Source of the DNA: JBHJGP01 sp050331695 | GTDB lineage: Bacteria; Pseudomonadota; Alphaproteobacteria; Geminicoccales; Geminicoccaceae | Assembly (NCBI GenBank): GCA_050331695.1 | Contig: JBHJGP010000009.1 | Location: 117,349 to 181,348, forward strand | Reading direction: 5' to 3' | DNA length: 64,000 nucleotides | Shown here: piece by piece, positions 26,319-38,169 of the stretch | How the letters are laid out: each line of letters starts with the position of its first letter | Numbering within the stretch: the stretch's first letter is position 1 | Program-made: the position numbers and the translations under genes | Notes under the pieces: generated by a model | Databases searched by the model: none | The model's input: only the letters and a program-made list of their open reading frames with translations | Told to the model about the DNA's origin: nothing

Positions 26319-26631
26319 GTCAAAAATCCCTCAAATGTGGTATTCATGAATACTGTCATTCCAAATGGCGCTTAAATAAACGAGAAATAACAATATCCAT
26401 GAATTTTTGATAACGTTACGGCGGCAAAATTGCCCATCTACCGACAGAATGTCCAGTGGTTACTTTTTTCGGGATAATCAACTTTTAGGATAATCATTTG
26501 GACTTGTTGCTTCTTCGAATTCGGCCAAATGAACCAACCTAGCCATTAGTCACGGTCCGAGGAAATAAGCACGTCCAATGACCTTATGGGTCTCTCTTCC
26601 CGCGCGGCCGAGCCCGACGAACCATGACGTG
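26319..26631 (-). other. 313-nt intergenic region, AT-rich, no gene seen
   Basis: It lies between the start of the Ig-like gene and the end of the ABC operon. The stretch 26370-26540 is clearly AT-richer than its surroundings and should hold the minus-strand promoter of the Ig-like gene. I see no strong hairpin or convincing small frame. Confidence 0.45.
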
Positions 26632-27723
26632 CTAGAAGTAAGCGATGCCGGTGTCACAGGCGAACAGGTGCCAGCGCTTGGTGTCGAATGTGAGAAAACA
26701 GTCGTCGCCCATATCGGCCTGGAAGTCGGGTTTGGTCTTGACCAGAAGCTTGGTGTCGCCGAGCGCCACGTCGACCAACATGTCGCCGCCCAAGGGCTCG
26801 GTCACTAGGACCCGGGCCCTGGTGGCCCCATCCGAGGGCGTGGTGCGGATCCGGATCTCGTCTGGGCGGATTCCGAGCCGGACGGTGGCCGACCCGGCCT
26901 CGCCGTTAACAAGGGCCGCCTGCTCAGGCTCGAGGGCGGTCTGGAACCGGGGATGGCGGAGAAAGGTCGTTCCGGCCTCACGGGCCAGCTCGCAATCGAG
27001 AAAATTCATCGGCGGCTCGCCGATAAAGCCGGCGACCCACTCATTGACCGGGTGATTATAGATGTCCTGGGGCGTGCCGAACTGCTGAAGCACACCATCA
27101 TGCATGACGGCGACCCGATCAGCCATGGACAGCGCCTCCAGCTGATCATGGGTCACGTAAATCATCGTGGTGCCGAGCTCGCGCTGCATAAGCTTGAGCT
27201 CGCCCCGCATGTGGGCCCGCAGCTTGGCGTCCAGATGCGCGATCGGCTCGTCGAACAGGAACAGCTGAGGCTCGCGAACGATCGCCCGGCCGATTGCGGT
27301 GCGCTGCTTCTGACCGCCTGAAAGCTCGACCGGCTTCCGGTCCAGGAGGTGATCGATCTCCAGGAGCCGCGCCGCCTTTTGCACTTTCTGGTCGATCGCG
27401 GCCTTGTCCATCCGCCGGAGGCGAAGGGCATTGGCGATATTGTCGTAGACCGTCTTGTGCGGATAGAGCGCGTAGTTCTCGAAAACCATGGCGATGTCGC
27501 GGTCCTTGGGCGGCAGGTCGTTGACCCGCCGCTCGCCGAAATGAATGTCGCCGGCGCTGATATGCTCGAGACCGGCAAGCATCCGGAGCGTCGATGACTT
27601 GCCGCAGCCGGAGGGCCCCAGCACGCACAAGAATTCGCCGTCGTCGCAATTCAAATTGAGGTCCCGGACCGCCTCGGTCTTGCCGTAGAGCTTCCAGACA
27701 TTGCTGATGCGCACGGATGCCAT
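26632..27723 (-). CDS. CUT1-type sugar ABC transporter ATP-binding protein
   Basis: A 363-residue MalK/UgpC-like ATPase. The A-loop is LYGKTEAV, Walker A LGPSGCGKSS, signature LSGGQKQR, Walker B LFLFDEPIAHLDAK and H-loop THDQLEAL. A TOBE-type regulatory region follows from about residue 240. It is last in a minus-strand operon of binding protein, two permeases and ATPase, 15 nt after the second permease. It energises uptake through that permease pair. Unlike the aglK-like copy at 881, this ATPase is intact and could in principle serve both systems, since ATPases of this family are sometimes shared. Confidence 0.94.
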   Translation of the reverse strand: MASVRISNVWKLYGKTEAVRDLNLNCDDGEFLCVLGPSGCGKSSTLRMLAGLEHISAGDIHFGERRVNDLPPKDRDIAMVFENYALYPHKTVYDNIANALRLRRMDKAAIDQKVQKAARLLEIDHLLDRKPVELSGGQKQRTAIGRAIVREPQLFLFDEPIAHLDAKLRAHMRGELKLMQRELGTTMIYVTHDQLEALSMADRVAVMHDGVLQQFGTPQDIYNHPVNEWVAGFIGEPPMNFLDCELAREAGTTFLRHPRFQTALEPEQAALVNGEAGSATVRLGIRPDEIRIRTTPSDGATRARVLVTEPLGGDMLVDVALGDTKLLVKTKPDFQADMGDDCFLTFDTKRWHLFACDTGIAYF

Positions 27724-27738
27724 TGTTGTTTGTTTTCC

Positions 27739-28617
27739 CTATTCGCGAACGGCGCCCATGGTCAGACCGGTGACCAGATAGCGGCGGATCAAAAGCCCCA
27801 AAAACATCATCGGCACGGTGGTGACGACACCGGCCGCCATGATCTTGCCCCACTGGATGTTTTGCGGCTGGACCAGTTCCTTGGTCGCCACCGGCAGGGT
27901 CTTGGCGCCTCCCGAGCCGATGATCGAGGCGAACAGAAAATCGTTCCAGGCGAACAGGACGCAGAGGACGAGAAAGGCGCCGATACCGGGGGCCACCAAG
28001 GGCAGGATCTCGCGAAAGGCCTGGAAACGATTGCAGCCGTCGCACATGGCGGCTTCCTCGATGGCGTAGGGCACATTGTCGAAGAAGCCCTTCAGGATCC
28101 AGATGGCGAAGGGCAGGTTGAAGGTGGTGTAGGCGAGGATCAGACCCGGCAGCGTGCCGACCAGGCCCATGCCCCGAAAGATCGCGTAGAGCGGCACCAT
28201 GACCGCTACCACCGGCGCCATACGTGTCGAAATGATCCAGAAAAACAGATCGCTCTTGCCCCGAAATTCGGTCCTCGAAAGGGAGTAGGCGGCCATGGAT
28301 CCGAACACGACCGAAATCAACGCCGAGCCCACCGAGGCAGCGATACTGTTGAATAGATAGGTTCCGAAATTGTTGTCGGTGAAAAGGTCGACATAATGTT
28401 TGAAGGTCGGGGTAAAGTCGAAGAAGATCCCGATCCCAGCCCAATTGCCGACCCGCGGCAGATTGAAGGCTTGCAAAAGATCCTTAAACGAACTCACAAA
28501 CATGATGAACAAGGGCAGCACCGTCCAAACGAGATAGAGGGCCAGGAACAGGACGGTGAGGACTTCGATGAGGCGGCGAACCGGTGAGCGGTACTGAACG
28601 ATGTCCGACGAAGCCAT
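27739..28617 (-). CDS. sugar ABC transporter permease, MalG type
   Basis: A 292-residue inner-membrane protein with six likely helices and the cytoplasmic coupling motif EEAAMCDGCNRFQAFREILP, close to the EAA loop of CUT1 permeases. It lies 3 nt after the MalF-like permease stop and pairs with it. The substrate is not predictable from sequence. Confidence 0.93.
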   Translation of the reverse strand: MASSDIVQYRSPVRRLIEVLTVLFLALYLVWTVLPLFIMFVSSFKDLLQAFNLPRVGNWAGIGIFFDFTPTFKHYVDLFTDNNFGTYLFNSIAASVGSALISVVFGSMAAYSLSRTEFRGKSDLFFWIISTRMAPVVAVMVPLYAIFRGMGLVGTLPGLILAYTTFNLPFAIWILKGFFDNVPYAIEEAAMCDGCNRFQAFREILPLVAPGIGAFLVLCVLFAWNDFLFASIIGSGGAKTLPVATKELVQPQNIQWGKIMAAGVVTTVPMMFLGLLIRRYLVTGLTMGAVRE

Positions 28618-28620
28618 CGC

Positions 28621-29616
28621 TCAGTTCCCGGCCTCGGTCTGGCCGGTTTTGCTTGCCGGGCTTTCGAACAGTTTCACCAAAATCAGACCCAGAATGATGG
28701 TCACGATCAGAAGCGTGAGTGCGATCGCCGCGCCCCGGCCGAGCTTGAAGAACTGGAAGGACACGTCGAACAAATAGGTCGGCAGGATTTTGGTCGAGTT
28801 GGCGGGACCGCCGCCGGTGAGCACCAAAATCGCATCGATGAAGCGGAAATTGTCCATGAACCGCAATAGGATCGCGATCAGCAGGAAGGGGTACAGATTG
28901 GGCAACGAAATATGGAAAAAGTTGCGGATCGGCCCGGCGCCGTCGACCATGTTGGCTTCCAACTGATCGCTCGGCACTCGTTTGAGCCCGGCGAGCGTGA
29001 TCAGGGTGATCAGCGGGGTCCACTGCCAGACGTCGACGATCACGATACCCAGCATCGCCGTGTTCCGATCGCCGAAGATCGAGGTCTCACCCAATATACC
29101 GGCGCTTTGCAGCAGCCAGTGGTACCAGCCGAAGGTGCCATTGTAGAGGTAGTACCAGACCAGGCCGGCGATGACCGGTGCCATCATCATCGGCATCAAG
29201 AAGATTGTCACCAAGATCTTCTCGAACCGGGAATTGTTCAGAACCACGGCCAGTAGAACGCCGAGACCGACTTCCAGCGCCATGCACATGGCGCTGTATT
29301 TCACAAGTAACCACCAGCCGTCCTGAAACTTGCTATCCCTGGTCAGCCGGGTCCAGTTCTTGAAGTTGTTCCAGGTGTCACCGGCACCACCAACTTCGAC
29401 GGTATGCAGGCTCATATAGATGAGCCAGAAGAAGGGGTAGATGGTGATGCAGGCGAGGATGATGATCGCCGGCAGCATCAAATAGAGATAGTAGCGCCGC
29501 GACGGCGCAGGGTTGAGGCGCGCGGGTCCGTAATCGAGGGTTCGAGCACCATTGACGTAACGCTCGGTGTCGTCGCCGCTTACAAAATTTCCGTCACCGA
29601 GCGCGACCGCCATCAC
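28621..29616 (-). CDS. sugar ABC transporter permease, MalF type
   Basis: A 331-residue membrane protein with an N-terminal cytoplasmic tail of about 40 residues, six likely helices and the EAA-type loop LEANMVDGAGPIRNFFHISL. It sits between the binding protein (70 nt upstream) and the MalG-like permease (3 nt downstream). ATG 29616 lies at the start of an MMAVALGDGN segment, and the second Met is equally possible. Confidence 0.92.
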   Translation of the reverse strand: MMAVALGDGNFVSGDDTERYVNGARTLDYGPARLNPAPSRRYYLYLMLPAIIILACITIYPFFWLIYMSLHTVEVGGAGDTWNNFKNWTRLTRDSKFQDGWWLLVKYSAMCMALEVGLGVLLAVVLNNSRFEKILVTIFLMPMMMAPVIAGLVWYYLYNGTFGWYHWLLQSAGILGETSIFGDRNTAMLGIVIVDVWQWTPLITLITLAGLKRVPSDQLEANMVDGAGPIRNFFHISLPNLYPFLLIAILLRFMDNFRFIDAILVLTGGGPANSTKILPTYLFDVSFQFFKLGRGAAIALTLLIVTIILGLILVKLFESPASKTGQTEAGN

Positions 29617-29686
29617 GCCTCCCGCCGCTCTTCACCTCAACCGAACCGATGACATCGGGGCCCCAGGGCCCCGACAGGACCGTCAA

Positions 29687-31216
29687 TCAGAGATCGTGCA
29701 GATCGTCGACCTGCCAGCGGATCTCCTCGCACGCTTCCTCGGCCGTGGTTTCACCGGAAACGCAGCGCTGAACCTCGGTCAGGATAATGTTGTGATACTC
29801 GTTGGCCTCGGGGATCTTGGGGCCGAGCACGAAGTTCGGATCGCGGATGCCCTGATCGTAAACGGCATCGAAGGTGAGCGCGTTCGGCATCGAGGTCGGC
29901 CGCTTGCGCGCGTCCGCCACCTCCTGCTCGTCGAGCACGGATTTCCGCGTCGGCGTCCCGCCGAGCTCTTTAAGCACTTGAAGCTGAGTATCTTTCGAGA
30001 CCGCCCATTGGGCGAAGATGTAAGCCGCGCGCTTCAGATCGTCTGACGCGGCGGCATTGATGCCGATGCCGCCGATACCGCAGTTGCAGCCATTCACAGC
30101 CTCACCATCGCCGGCGATCCACTCGGGATCGCCCTTGGGGCAAGCCGCGTAGGCCGTCTTGCCGCCGGCGGCGCGCGAGGTGTTCTCGTCTTCGATGCTG
30201 GCCGCGAATTCGTGGTACTGGACCTGCATGGCGATGCCGCCCGCCTGGTAGACCGTGTTCAATTCCAGGGTGCCGTTGGCGAGATTGTCCGGGTGGGAGA
30301 CATCCGCCTGGTCCTTGAATCTTTGCATGATCAGGACTGACTGTTTATCGCCCCACTTGGTCGGTCCGGGCTCCTTGGAGCCGAGCTTGTCGTCGACATC
30401 GAACTCGGTCCACTGGCCATGGGAGAACAGCATCCGCTGAATGTCGAGCTGGGTGGTCCAGGCGAACGAGCCATGGTGCTGGGCGTAGCCGTAGGGGATG
30501 TCGTCCCGGCCGCCCTCACGAACCTTTTTGAAGAAGGCGGCGAAGTCCTGGACGTTCTTCCAGGTGGTGTCGCTGGTGAACTCCATCCGATAGCCATGTT
30601 CGGCCTCGAAGTCCTGGGAAAGCTCTTCGAACAGATCCTGCCGGTAAAAGGTGCAGGCGACGGCGCAGTCATAAGGAAAGGCAACGATCCGCCCCGGCTC
30701 GTAGTAAACGCCGCAAGCCGTCAGAAAGTTTTCGAACCAGGCCTCTTCGCCGTAGCCGTCCGGATCCTGCGGCAGGGTATCGTCGCCCGTGTACTCGGTG
30801 AGGTCAGCGTAGAAATCGGCGAAGGGCGAGCCGATCGGCTTGTCCTGAACGTAGTTGAGATGAAAATCAGCATTACCCCCGCGAAGATCGATGCCGACCT
30901 TTTGTTGCACGACCGGCAAATCGTCGGTGAGAATTTCGACCTCGATGCCGGTCAGATCGTAAAACGCCTGGAGATTGTCGCGGATGGCGAAGGATGGCGG
31001 GGTGTTTTCGGACATGAACACCAGCTTGGAGCCGTCATACTGCTTCCATTTGGCCTCGTCCGACGACTGGGCCTGGACCCGGGAGCGCAGGATCGTGGAA
31101 TTCAGGCCCACTGCAACCGAACCGGCGCCCAAGGCCTTGGCCACCCCGCCGCCGAGCTCCATGAAGCGCCGCCGCGAGACACGGCGATAGTGAGCGTTTT
31201 TCGGCACGTAGAACAT
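29687..31216 (-). CDS. extracellular solute-binding protein, Tat-exported, CUT1 transporter
   Basis: A 509-residue binding protein, long for the family. The N terminus VSRRRFMELGGGVAKALG at residues 13-30 is a Tat twin-arginine signal followed by a hydrophobic core ending near VQAQ, so the protein is probably exported folded. The mature part has the two-lobe pattern of family-1 solute-binding proteins (VFMSENTPPSF, NLQAFYDLTGIEVEI, RNP-like ends). It is the first gene of the four-gene operon and is expected to be the most expressed. The sugar or polyol bound cannot be named from the sequence. Confidence 0.9.
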   Translation of the reverse strand: MFYVPKNAHYRRVSRRRFMELGGGVAKALGAGSVAVGLNSTILRSRVQAQSSDEAKWKQYDGSKLVFMSENTPPSFAIRDNLQAFYDLTGIEVEILTDDLPVVQQKVGIDLRGGNADFHLNYVQDKPIGSPFADFYADLTEYTGDDTLPQDPDGYGEEAWFENFLTACGVYYEPGRIVAFPYDCAVACTFYRQDLFEELSQDFEAEHGYRMEFTSDTTWKNVQDFAAFFKKVREGGRDDIPYGYAQHHGSFAWTTQLDIQRMLFSHGQWTEFDVDDKLGSKEPGPTKWGDKQSVLIMQRFKDQADVSHPDNLANGTLELNTVYQAGGIAMQVQYHEFAASIEDENTSRAAGGKTAYAACPKGDPEWIAGDGEAVNGCNCGIGGIGINAAASDDLKRAAYIFAQWAVSKDTQLQVLKELGGTPTRKSVLDEQEVADARKRPTSMPNALTFDAVYDQGIRDPNFVLGPKIPEANEYHNIILTEVQRCVSGETTAEEACEEIRWQVDDLHDL

Positions 31217-31433
31217 GTCTGACCTCCCTGGCGTCGCACTTCCGGCGACTTCTGTTCAGAAGGACTGCCCGGCCTTCTTGTGCGTGGGCTCGGCCTCCCT
31301 CCGCTGATAACAGTCCTTAAGACACTTCTGTGTCGTCTTCGATCGCTTTGTTGCAAAGCTACCGAGGTGGATGAAAGGGTGTCAAGCAAACGAACGCGGC
31401 GCAAGAGGCTCGAAGGGCCGAAGAAAAAAAAGC

Positions 31434-31521
31434 GGCCGGTGACACGGATCACCCCTGGCTTAGCGATCTTCGGCTTCAATGTGTCCAGGTTCAAAAGACG
31501 GACGACTAGGGAGTTTTGATC
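31434..31521 (+). promoter_or_regulatory. conserved leader, copy B, upstream of 53-residue small protein
   Basis: Ungapped partner of 23324-23411. It carries GGCCGGTGACACGGATCACC (dyad GGTGA, 6 nt, TCACC), CAGGTTCAAAA at 31486-31496 and GGGAGT at 31509-31514, each at the same distance from the ATG as in copy A. It lies in the 305-nt gap between the divergent binding-protein gene and the small gene. The part 31217-31433 of that gap shows no gene and should contain the transporter promoter. Confidence 0.7.
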
Positions 31522-31683
31522 ATGGCGTCGGATCAATTGATGGATCGGTCTGTAAGAAACGACCGGAGCGAGTTCTCCCGTGATGCGGGCCGGCAGATCG
31601 ACGAGAGTTCGGCCCCGTTCTCGCCCTTAGCTCAGCTGATCGTCTTTTTGCTTTCGGGATTGCGTTTCGACATCCCGAGTTGA
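31522..31683 (+). CDS. 53-residue small protein with C-terminal GLRFDIPS motif, copy B
   Basis: ATG 31522 follows GGGAGT by 7 nt. The N-terminal 30 residues are polar and rich in Asp, Arg and Ser. Residues 34-46 are hydrophobic (PLAQLIVFLLSG), and the end is LRFDIPS. The shared 17-residue tail with the 23412 gene, the synonymous codon differences and the common leader support a two-member family. The N-terminal half has diverged completely, so the conserved tail probably carries the function. It diverges from the ABC operon and converges with the hydrolase gene. The function is unknown. Confidence 0.7.
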   Translation: MASDQLMDRSVRNDRSEFSRDAGRQIDESSAPFSPLAQLIVFLLSGLRFDIPS

Positions 31684-31705
31684 AGCACCGACCAGACCTT
31701 GATGA

Positions 31706-32626
31706 TCACACGGGTAAATGGGTCTTCAGAAAATCGAGCGTAGTCCGGCGCTGGAACGGGGTCTCGCCGTGGCCGTGCTCCGGTTCCACGAGGAGCCGCC
31801 AACTCTCGGCTAAACTTACGTTCGCATACACTTCAGTCATCATCTTCTCGATCCGCCGAAGTGACGCCGGCGGGGTCAGCGGATCGAGGGCACCGGCGCA
31901 GACCAAATGCGCCCGTGGCGCCACCAGACGGCACAGATCAGCGCTGTCACCCCAGGTCAGGAAACCCGGAACCATGAAATAATGTGCATGGAGATCATGG
32001 GCGCCCGCTTCGATCAGCGTTTCGATGTCGGCAAGACAGCAGAGCTCGACACAGACCCGAAATCGAGGTTCGAGCGCCGCTAGCCAGAGAGCCGCGAGCG
32101 CGCCCATCGAGAAACCGACAACGCCGGTCCGGCCGCTGTCGATCGCTTCGTGCCCGGCCGCCGCGTCCAGAACCGCGAGGCCGTCGGCCAGCATCCGCCC
32201 CCAGGGCGAAAACCCGCGCCAGAGACAAGCCTTGGCCCAGGCTCGCTCCGCCCCGCCCGGGTCGTTTTCGGGCGGCATGCGTTCGCCAAAGCCGATCGCG
32301 TCCCAGGACAAAACAGCGTAACCCGCTTCGGCCAGAGCCAATCCCAAAGGCGGGTCCTGGAGCGCCGGACGGCCTTGCAAGATTTCTTCCTTACCAACCT
32401 CATAGCGATGGCCGTGGGCGTGGGGATAAAGCAGGAGTGGGACTGGCCCATCGGCTTCGGGTCGAACCATCAAAGCCGGCACGTCGTCCCCAAGGCCCGA
32501 AACCTGCCACCGTTCGAACACCAGCCCGCTCGCCAGGCGATCAGAGCTCAAAACCCGCCGCCCAACCCCCGGCCGGTTAGGCGTGAGGGCGAGGACCTCA
32601 AAAAGCTGTTCGCGGGAACCCGACAT
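31706..32626 (-). CDS. alpha/beta hydrolase, dienelactone-hydrolase-like
   Basis: A 306-residue protein. It has the nucleophile elbow GFSMG (Ser near residue 173), an oxyanion-loop region YPHAHGHRYEVG, a candidate catalytic Asp in GALDPLTPP and His in EPEHGHGET. No signal peptide is seen, so it is cytoplasmic. The substrate is unknown; ester or lactone cleavage is likely. It converges with the small gene 22 nt away and precedes the lipoprotein gene region on the same strand. Confidence 0.85.
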   Translation of the reverse strand: MSGSREQLFEVLALTPNRPGVGRRVLSSDRLASGLVFERWQVSGLGDDVPALMVRPEADGPVPLLLYPHAHGHRYEVGKEEILQGRPALQDPPLGLALAEAGYAVLSWDAIGFGERMPPENDPGGAERAWAKACLWRGFSPWGRMLADGLAVLDAAAGHEAIDSGRTGVVGFSMGALAALWLAALEPRFRVCVELCCLADIETLIEAGAHDLHAHYFMVPGFLTWGDSADLCRLVAPRAHLVCAGALDPLTPPASLRRIEKMMTEVYANVSLAESWRLLVEPEHGHGETPFQRRTTLDFLKTHLPV

Positions 32627-32685
32627 GCCGTTCTCCGAGAGATCGATGCCCTCTTCGGAGCCAGCCTCCTCCCAAAGTGAACCGA

Positions 32686-33174
32686 TCAGTCGGCTAGCAG
32701 GCTCAGCACCGGACAGTCGTCGATGATCTCGACACCACCACTGACGGTGTGCTCGACGATGCGTCGGGTCAAATCCTGTTTGATCCGCTGGTAGGACGGC
32801 CGACAGGTATAGGCAACCAGATCGGTTTTGGTCTCGCCCTGATAGGCGGTGAGCAGAAGCATATCAGACCGGCGGTGATCTCCTCGGTCGACGGCCGCCA
32901 CGAATTCGGGCCTGCCGCCCTGAAACACCAGAAACCGGAAACGCGGGCCTGTCTCGGGTTCAAGATTTTCCTGGGCGAAGACCAGATGCTTTTCCGGCGC
33001 GAAGAGATGACGCTTGGCTTCAAAGGAACCAACCGACTGCCAGTCCGATTCCACCGGATCCAGCTCCGCCAAATAGTCCGCCGAGACCCCAAACTCGTCC
33101 ACGGCGGGCGGCGAACAGGCCGCAAGCGCCATCGCACCCATGAACACGGCGAATGCGCCCGCTCGAACCATCAT
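32686..33174 (-). CDS. putative lipoprotein
   Basis: I start at ATG 33174 (or 33171), giving 162 residues. A longer frame reaching 33441 would run through the acnA terminator and overlap the acnA 3' end, so I reject it. Residues 1-20 (two Met, Arg, then a hydrophobic run to LAAC) form a lipoprotein signal with the lipobox at 17-20. The mature part has no family I recognise. It contains RFRFLVFQGG and a C-terminal Cys pair that could form a disulfide. Confidence 0.78.
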   Translation of the reverse strand: MMVRAGAFAVFMGAMALAACSPPAVDEFGVSADYLAELDPVESDWQSVGSFEAKRHLFAPEKHLVFAQENLEPETGPRFRFLVFQGGRPEFVAAVDRGDHRRSDMLLLTAYQGETKTDLVAYTCRPSYQRIKQDLTRRIVEHTVSGGVEIIDDCPVLSLLAD

Positions 33175-33240
33175 CGTCCCACGACTTTCAGTGATCTCAA
33201 CTATAACGAGAATAATATAGACAAAAATTCTCGCAAACGA

Positions 33241-33270
33241 AAAGCGCCGGAAGTGCACTTCCGGCGCTTT
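33241..33270 (-). terminator. rho-independent terminator of acnA, perfect 30-nt palindrome
   Basis: The 30 nt are perfectly self-complementary, with arm AAAGCGCCGGAAG and centre TGCA. On the minus strand it is followed by TCGTTTG. It lies 28 nt beyond the acnA stop. Because it is symmetric it could also act on plus-strand transcripts. Confidence 0.85.
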
Positions 33271-33298
33271 GTCGCGGGCTCGGTCGCGTGCTGCTCCG

Positions 33299-36010
<2,712 letters not shown>

Positions 36011-36097
36011 TGATCCGCTTTCCCATTGGTCATCGGTTATCTCCCTCAACGATGGTCGGCCAGCGCCGGTGCGCCGTCCGTCTGGTCGACCGGCTTC

Positions 36098-36826
36098 TCA
36101 CCCCGCGCTTGCGGCTTCGGACGCAAGTCGCAGATTGGTGATCTTTCGATTGGTGATTTCCGCGCGAGCCCGAAGTGCAAGCACGGCGATAAAATACAGT
36201 TTGAAGGCCAGCGCCATGGTCAAGAGCGGCCAGAGCATGGGCCCGGCGATGGTGGGTCCATCCAGCCGCAAGACGGTCGATGGCTGGTGCAGCGTGTGCC
36301 ACCAATCGACCGAAAATTTGATGATCGGCAGATTGACCGAGCCGACCAGGGCCAAAACAGCCGCTGCCTTACCGCCGCGAGCGGGATCATCAAAGGCGTC
36401 GTAAAGCGCTATGTAGCCCAGATAGAGGAAAAACAGGATCAGGACAGAGGTGAGCCTCGCGTCCCAAACCCACCAGGTGCCCCACATCGGCTTGCCCCAG
36501 ACCGATCCCGTCACCAAGGCGATCGCGGTGAAGGTAGCCCCTATCGGCGCGGCGGCCCGGCCGACGATTTCGGCGACAGGATGTTTCCAAATGAGCGCGG
36601 CGGCCGCGGCGATAGCCAACACCAAATAGATGAACAGCGCCATCCATGCCGCAGGCACATGGACGTAGATGATGCGAAACGCATCACCTTGCTGGTAGTC
36701 GGCCGGCGCCACGAACAGTCCCCAGTAGAGACCGAGCGCCGTGGCGATCAGGGCCGCGCCGGTCGCCCAGGGGAAGACGGCATCGGCGATACGCTGAAAG
36801 CGCAAAGGGTTGGCAAGTTGGTGCAT
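36098..36826 (-). CDS. ccmC: heme exporter membrane protein CcmC
   Basis: A 242-residue protein with six likely helices and the periplasmic Trp-rich motif WGTWWVWDARLTS, which binds heme. The flanking His residues are in YVHVPAAWM and WWHTLHQPS. CcmC hands heme to CcmE for cytochrome c maturation. ccmA, ccmB and ccmD, its usual partners, are not in the window next to it: a Crp/Fnr gene is upstream and acnA downstream. The rest of the system must lie elsewhere. Confidence 0.94.
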   Translation of the reverse strand: MHQLANPLRFQRIADAVFPWATGAALIATALGLYWGLFVAPADYQQGDAFRIIYVHVPAAWMALFIYLVLAIAAAAALIWKHPVAEIVGRAAAPIGATFTAIALVTGSVWGKPMWGTWWVWDARLTSVLILFFLYLGYIALYDAFDDPARGGKAAAVLALVGSVNLPIIKFSVDWWHTLHQPSTVLRLDGPTIAGPMLWPLLTMALAFKLYFIAVLALRARAEITNRKITNLRLASEAASAG

Positions 36827-36938
36827 GGCGCGACATGTAGCACGCCCGTGAGATCACGCCACCCAGCGTAAAGTCACAGATTGGTGCCGGAAGCGGGCCC
36901 TTCCGATCAGCCAGACCCGTGAGCGTTCCCGCCGGCGA

Positions 36939-37652
36939 TCAGAGCTCCGCCTGGGAGCCCAGATCCTCCAGCCCCTGGGGATCGTTGATCAGGAGAAGAC
37001 GCCCCTTTCGTTTGACCAGGCCGCGATCGCCCAACTGGCCCAGCGCCCGGGCAACGGTTTCTCGGGTGACCCCGCTGCGGCTCGCGATCTCCTGCTGGGT
37101 CGGCAGCTTGCGGATCAATTTGCGCATGGGCGCCACCGGATCGTCCTCGGCCATCCGGGCGAGTTCCCGGTAGACCCGTTGCATGGAGCTGAGCGTGCTC
37201 AATTCGGCGATCCGTTCGTCGGTCGTCCGCACAATAGCCGCCAGGTGATGAAGAAGTTCGACGGCAACGCTTGGCGAGCGCAAAAGCAGGTCGTTGAAAC
37301 GGTCGGGCGACAGGAGGGCGACGAAAGTTTCGTCCAGGGCGATGACCGACGCCGAACGGGCTCGCCCGTCGATCGCCGAAAGCTCACCGATATGCCCCCC
37401 CATTTCGACGACGGCGAAAGCGATTTCTCGGCCCTTGATCGTGTGCTGGACCACCCGCACCCGGCCCTCGACGATGAACATGATGTCATGGGCGGCGAAA
37501 TCGTTTTCGGCGTCGCTGTCCGGACCTATAATCTGCGTGCCACTTTTGAACCAGCGCCAGCGGCAGCGCTGTTCCAGAGATTTGAGTTCGTCGTCGCCGA
37601 GCGACCGCAACAAGCGCACATCGGCGAGCGAGCGGTCGACCTGTTGGTTCAC
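36939..37652 (-). CDS. Crp/Fnr family transcriptional regulator
   Basis: I take GTG 37652 (VNQQVDRSLADVRLLRSL), which gives 237 residues, the family norm. The open frame runs to 37898, but its N-terminal part has an untypical Arg/Pro-rich composition. The cyclic-nucleotide-binding fold spans about 20-135 (GRVRVVQHTIKGREIAFAVV, GELSAIDGRARSASV). The C-terminal HTH is LPTQQEIASRSGVTRETVAR. No Cys cluster of the Fnr type is present, so oxygen sensing by FeS is unlikely. It may bind cAMP or another ligand. It is upstream of ccmC on the same strand and could regulate respiration genes. Confidence 0.85.
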   Translation of the reverse strand: MNQQVDRSLADVRLLRSLGDDELKSLEQRCRWRWFKSGTQIIGPDSDAENDFAAHDIMFIVEGRVRVVQHTIKGREIAFAVVEMGGHIGELSAIDGRARSASVIALDETFVALLSPDRFNDLLLRSPSVAVELLHHLAAIVRTTDERIAELSTLSSMQRVYRELARMAEDDPVAPMRKLIRKLPTQQEIASRSGVTRETVARALGQLGDRGLVKRKGRLLLINDPQGLEDLGSQAEL

Positions 37653-37788
37653 CGTCCTTGGCTTCTCGCTGTTCAGCCCCGGCCGCCACACTAGGGTCGC
37701 GGAACCACGAATGCCAAGGGTAGGAACGCCCGCCACGACCGATCCATTGACGGCGTGCCGGGCGTCTGCGGCGTGATGGTTCAAGGGA

Positions 37789-38169
37789 TCAGGCCACCGG
37801 CCCATCGGTCGGCAGGTCGCGCTCGTGCCAATATCGCCCCGAGGCGACGATGCAGCTGGTCCCGTCCGGTGCGGTCGCGACCAACGTCCAGGTGTCACCG
37901 CCCTCGCTAGAGAAAAGCTGGATCAGTCGGCCCCTCTCGCTGAGCCCGGTTTCGACGGCTTGTTCGGAGAAGCGCTTATTCAAAAGCTGGCTCAACTGTT
38001 CATGCTTGGCGCAAGCCACCGGCCCGCTCTGTTTTGCCGCCGAAATGACAAGCTCATCGGCCACAGCCGACTTCAGAGCCATCATCGACGCCAAGGCTAT
38101 TCCAGTTGCAGCGCTGATCCGCATAATAATCCGAAGCGGGCTGGCGCTGTTGACCTTTGCCATTTTCAT
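37789..38169 (-). CDS. small secreted protein of a conserved unknown family
   Basis: A 126-residue protein starting at ATG 38169 behind GAGGAGAG. The N terminus has Lys residues and a hydrophobic core, with probable cleavage after SAVA near residue 36. The mature part contains VACAKHEQL and the ending TWTLVATAPDGTSCIVASGRYW, a pattern I have seen in conserved periplasmic proteins of unknown function. The Cys pair (VAC and TSC) may form a disulfide. It is monocistronic as far as I can see. Confidence 0.78.
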   Translation of the reverse strand: MKMAKVNSASPLRIIMRISAATGIALASMMALKSAVADELVISAAKQSGPVACAKHEQLSQLLNKRFSEQAVETGLSERGRLIQLFSSEGGDTWTLVATAPDGTSCIVASGRYWHERDLPTDGPVA

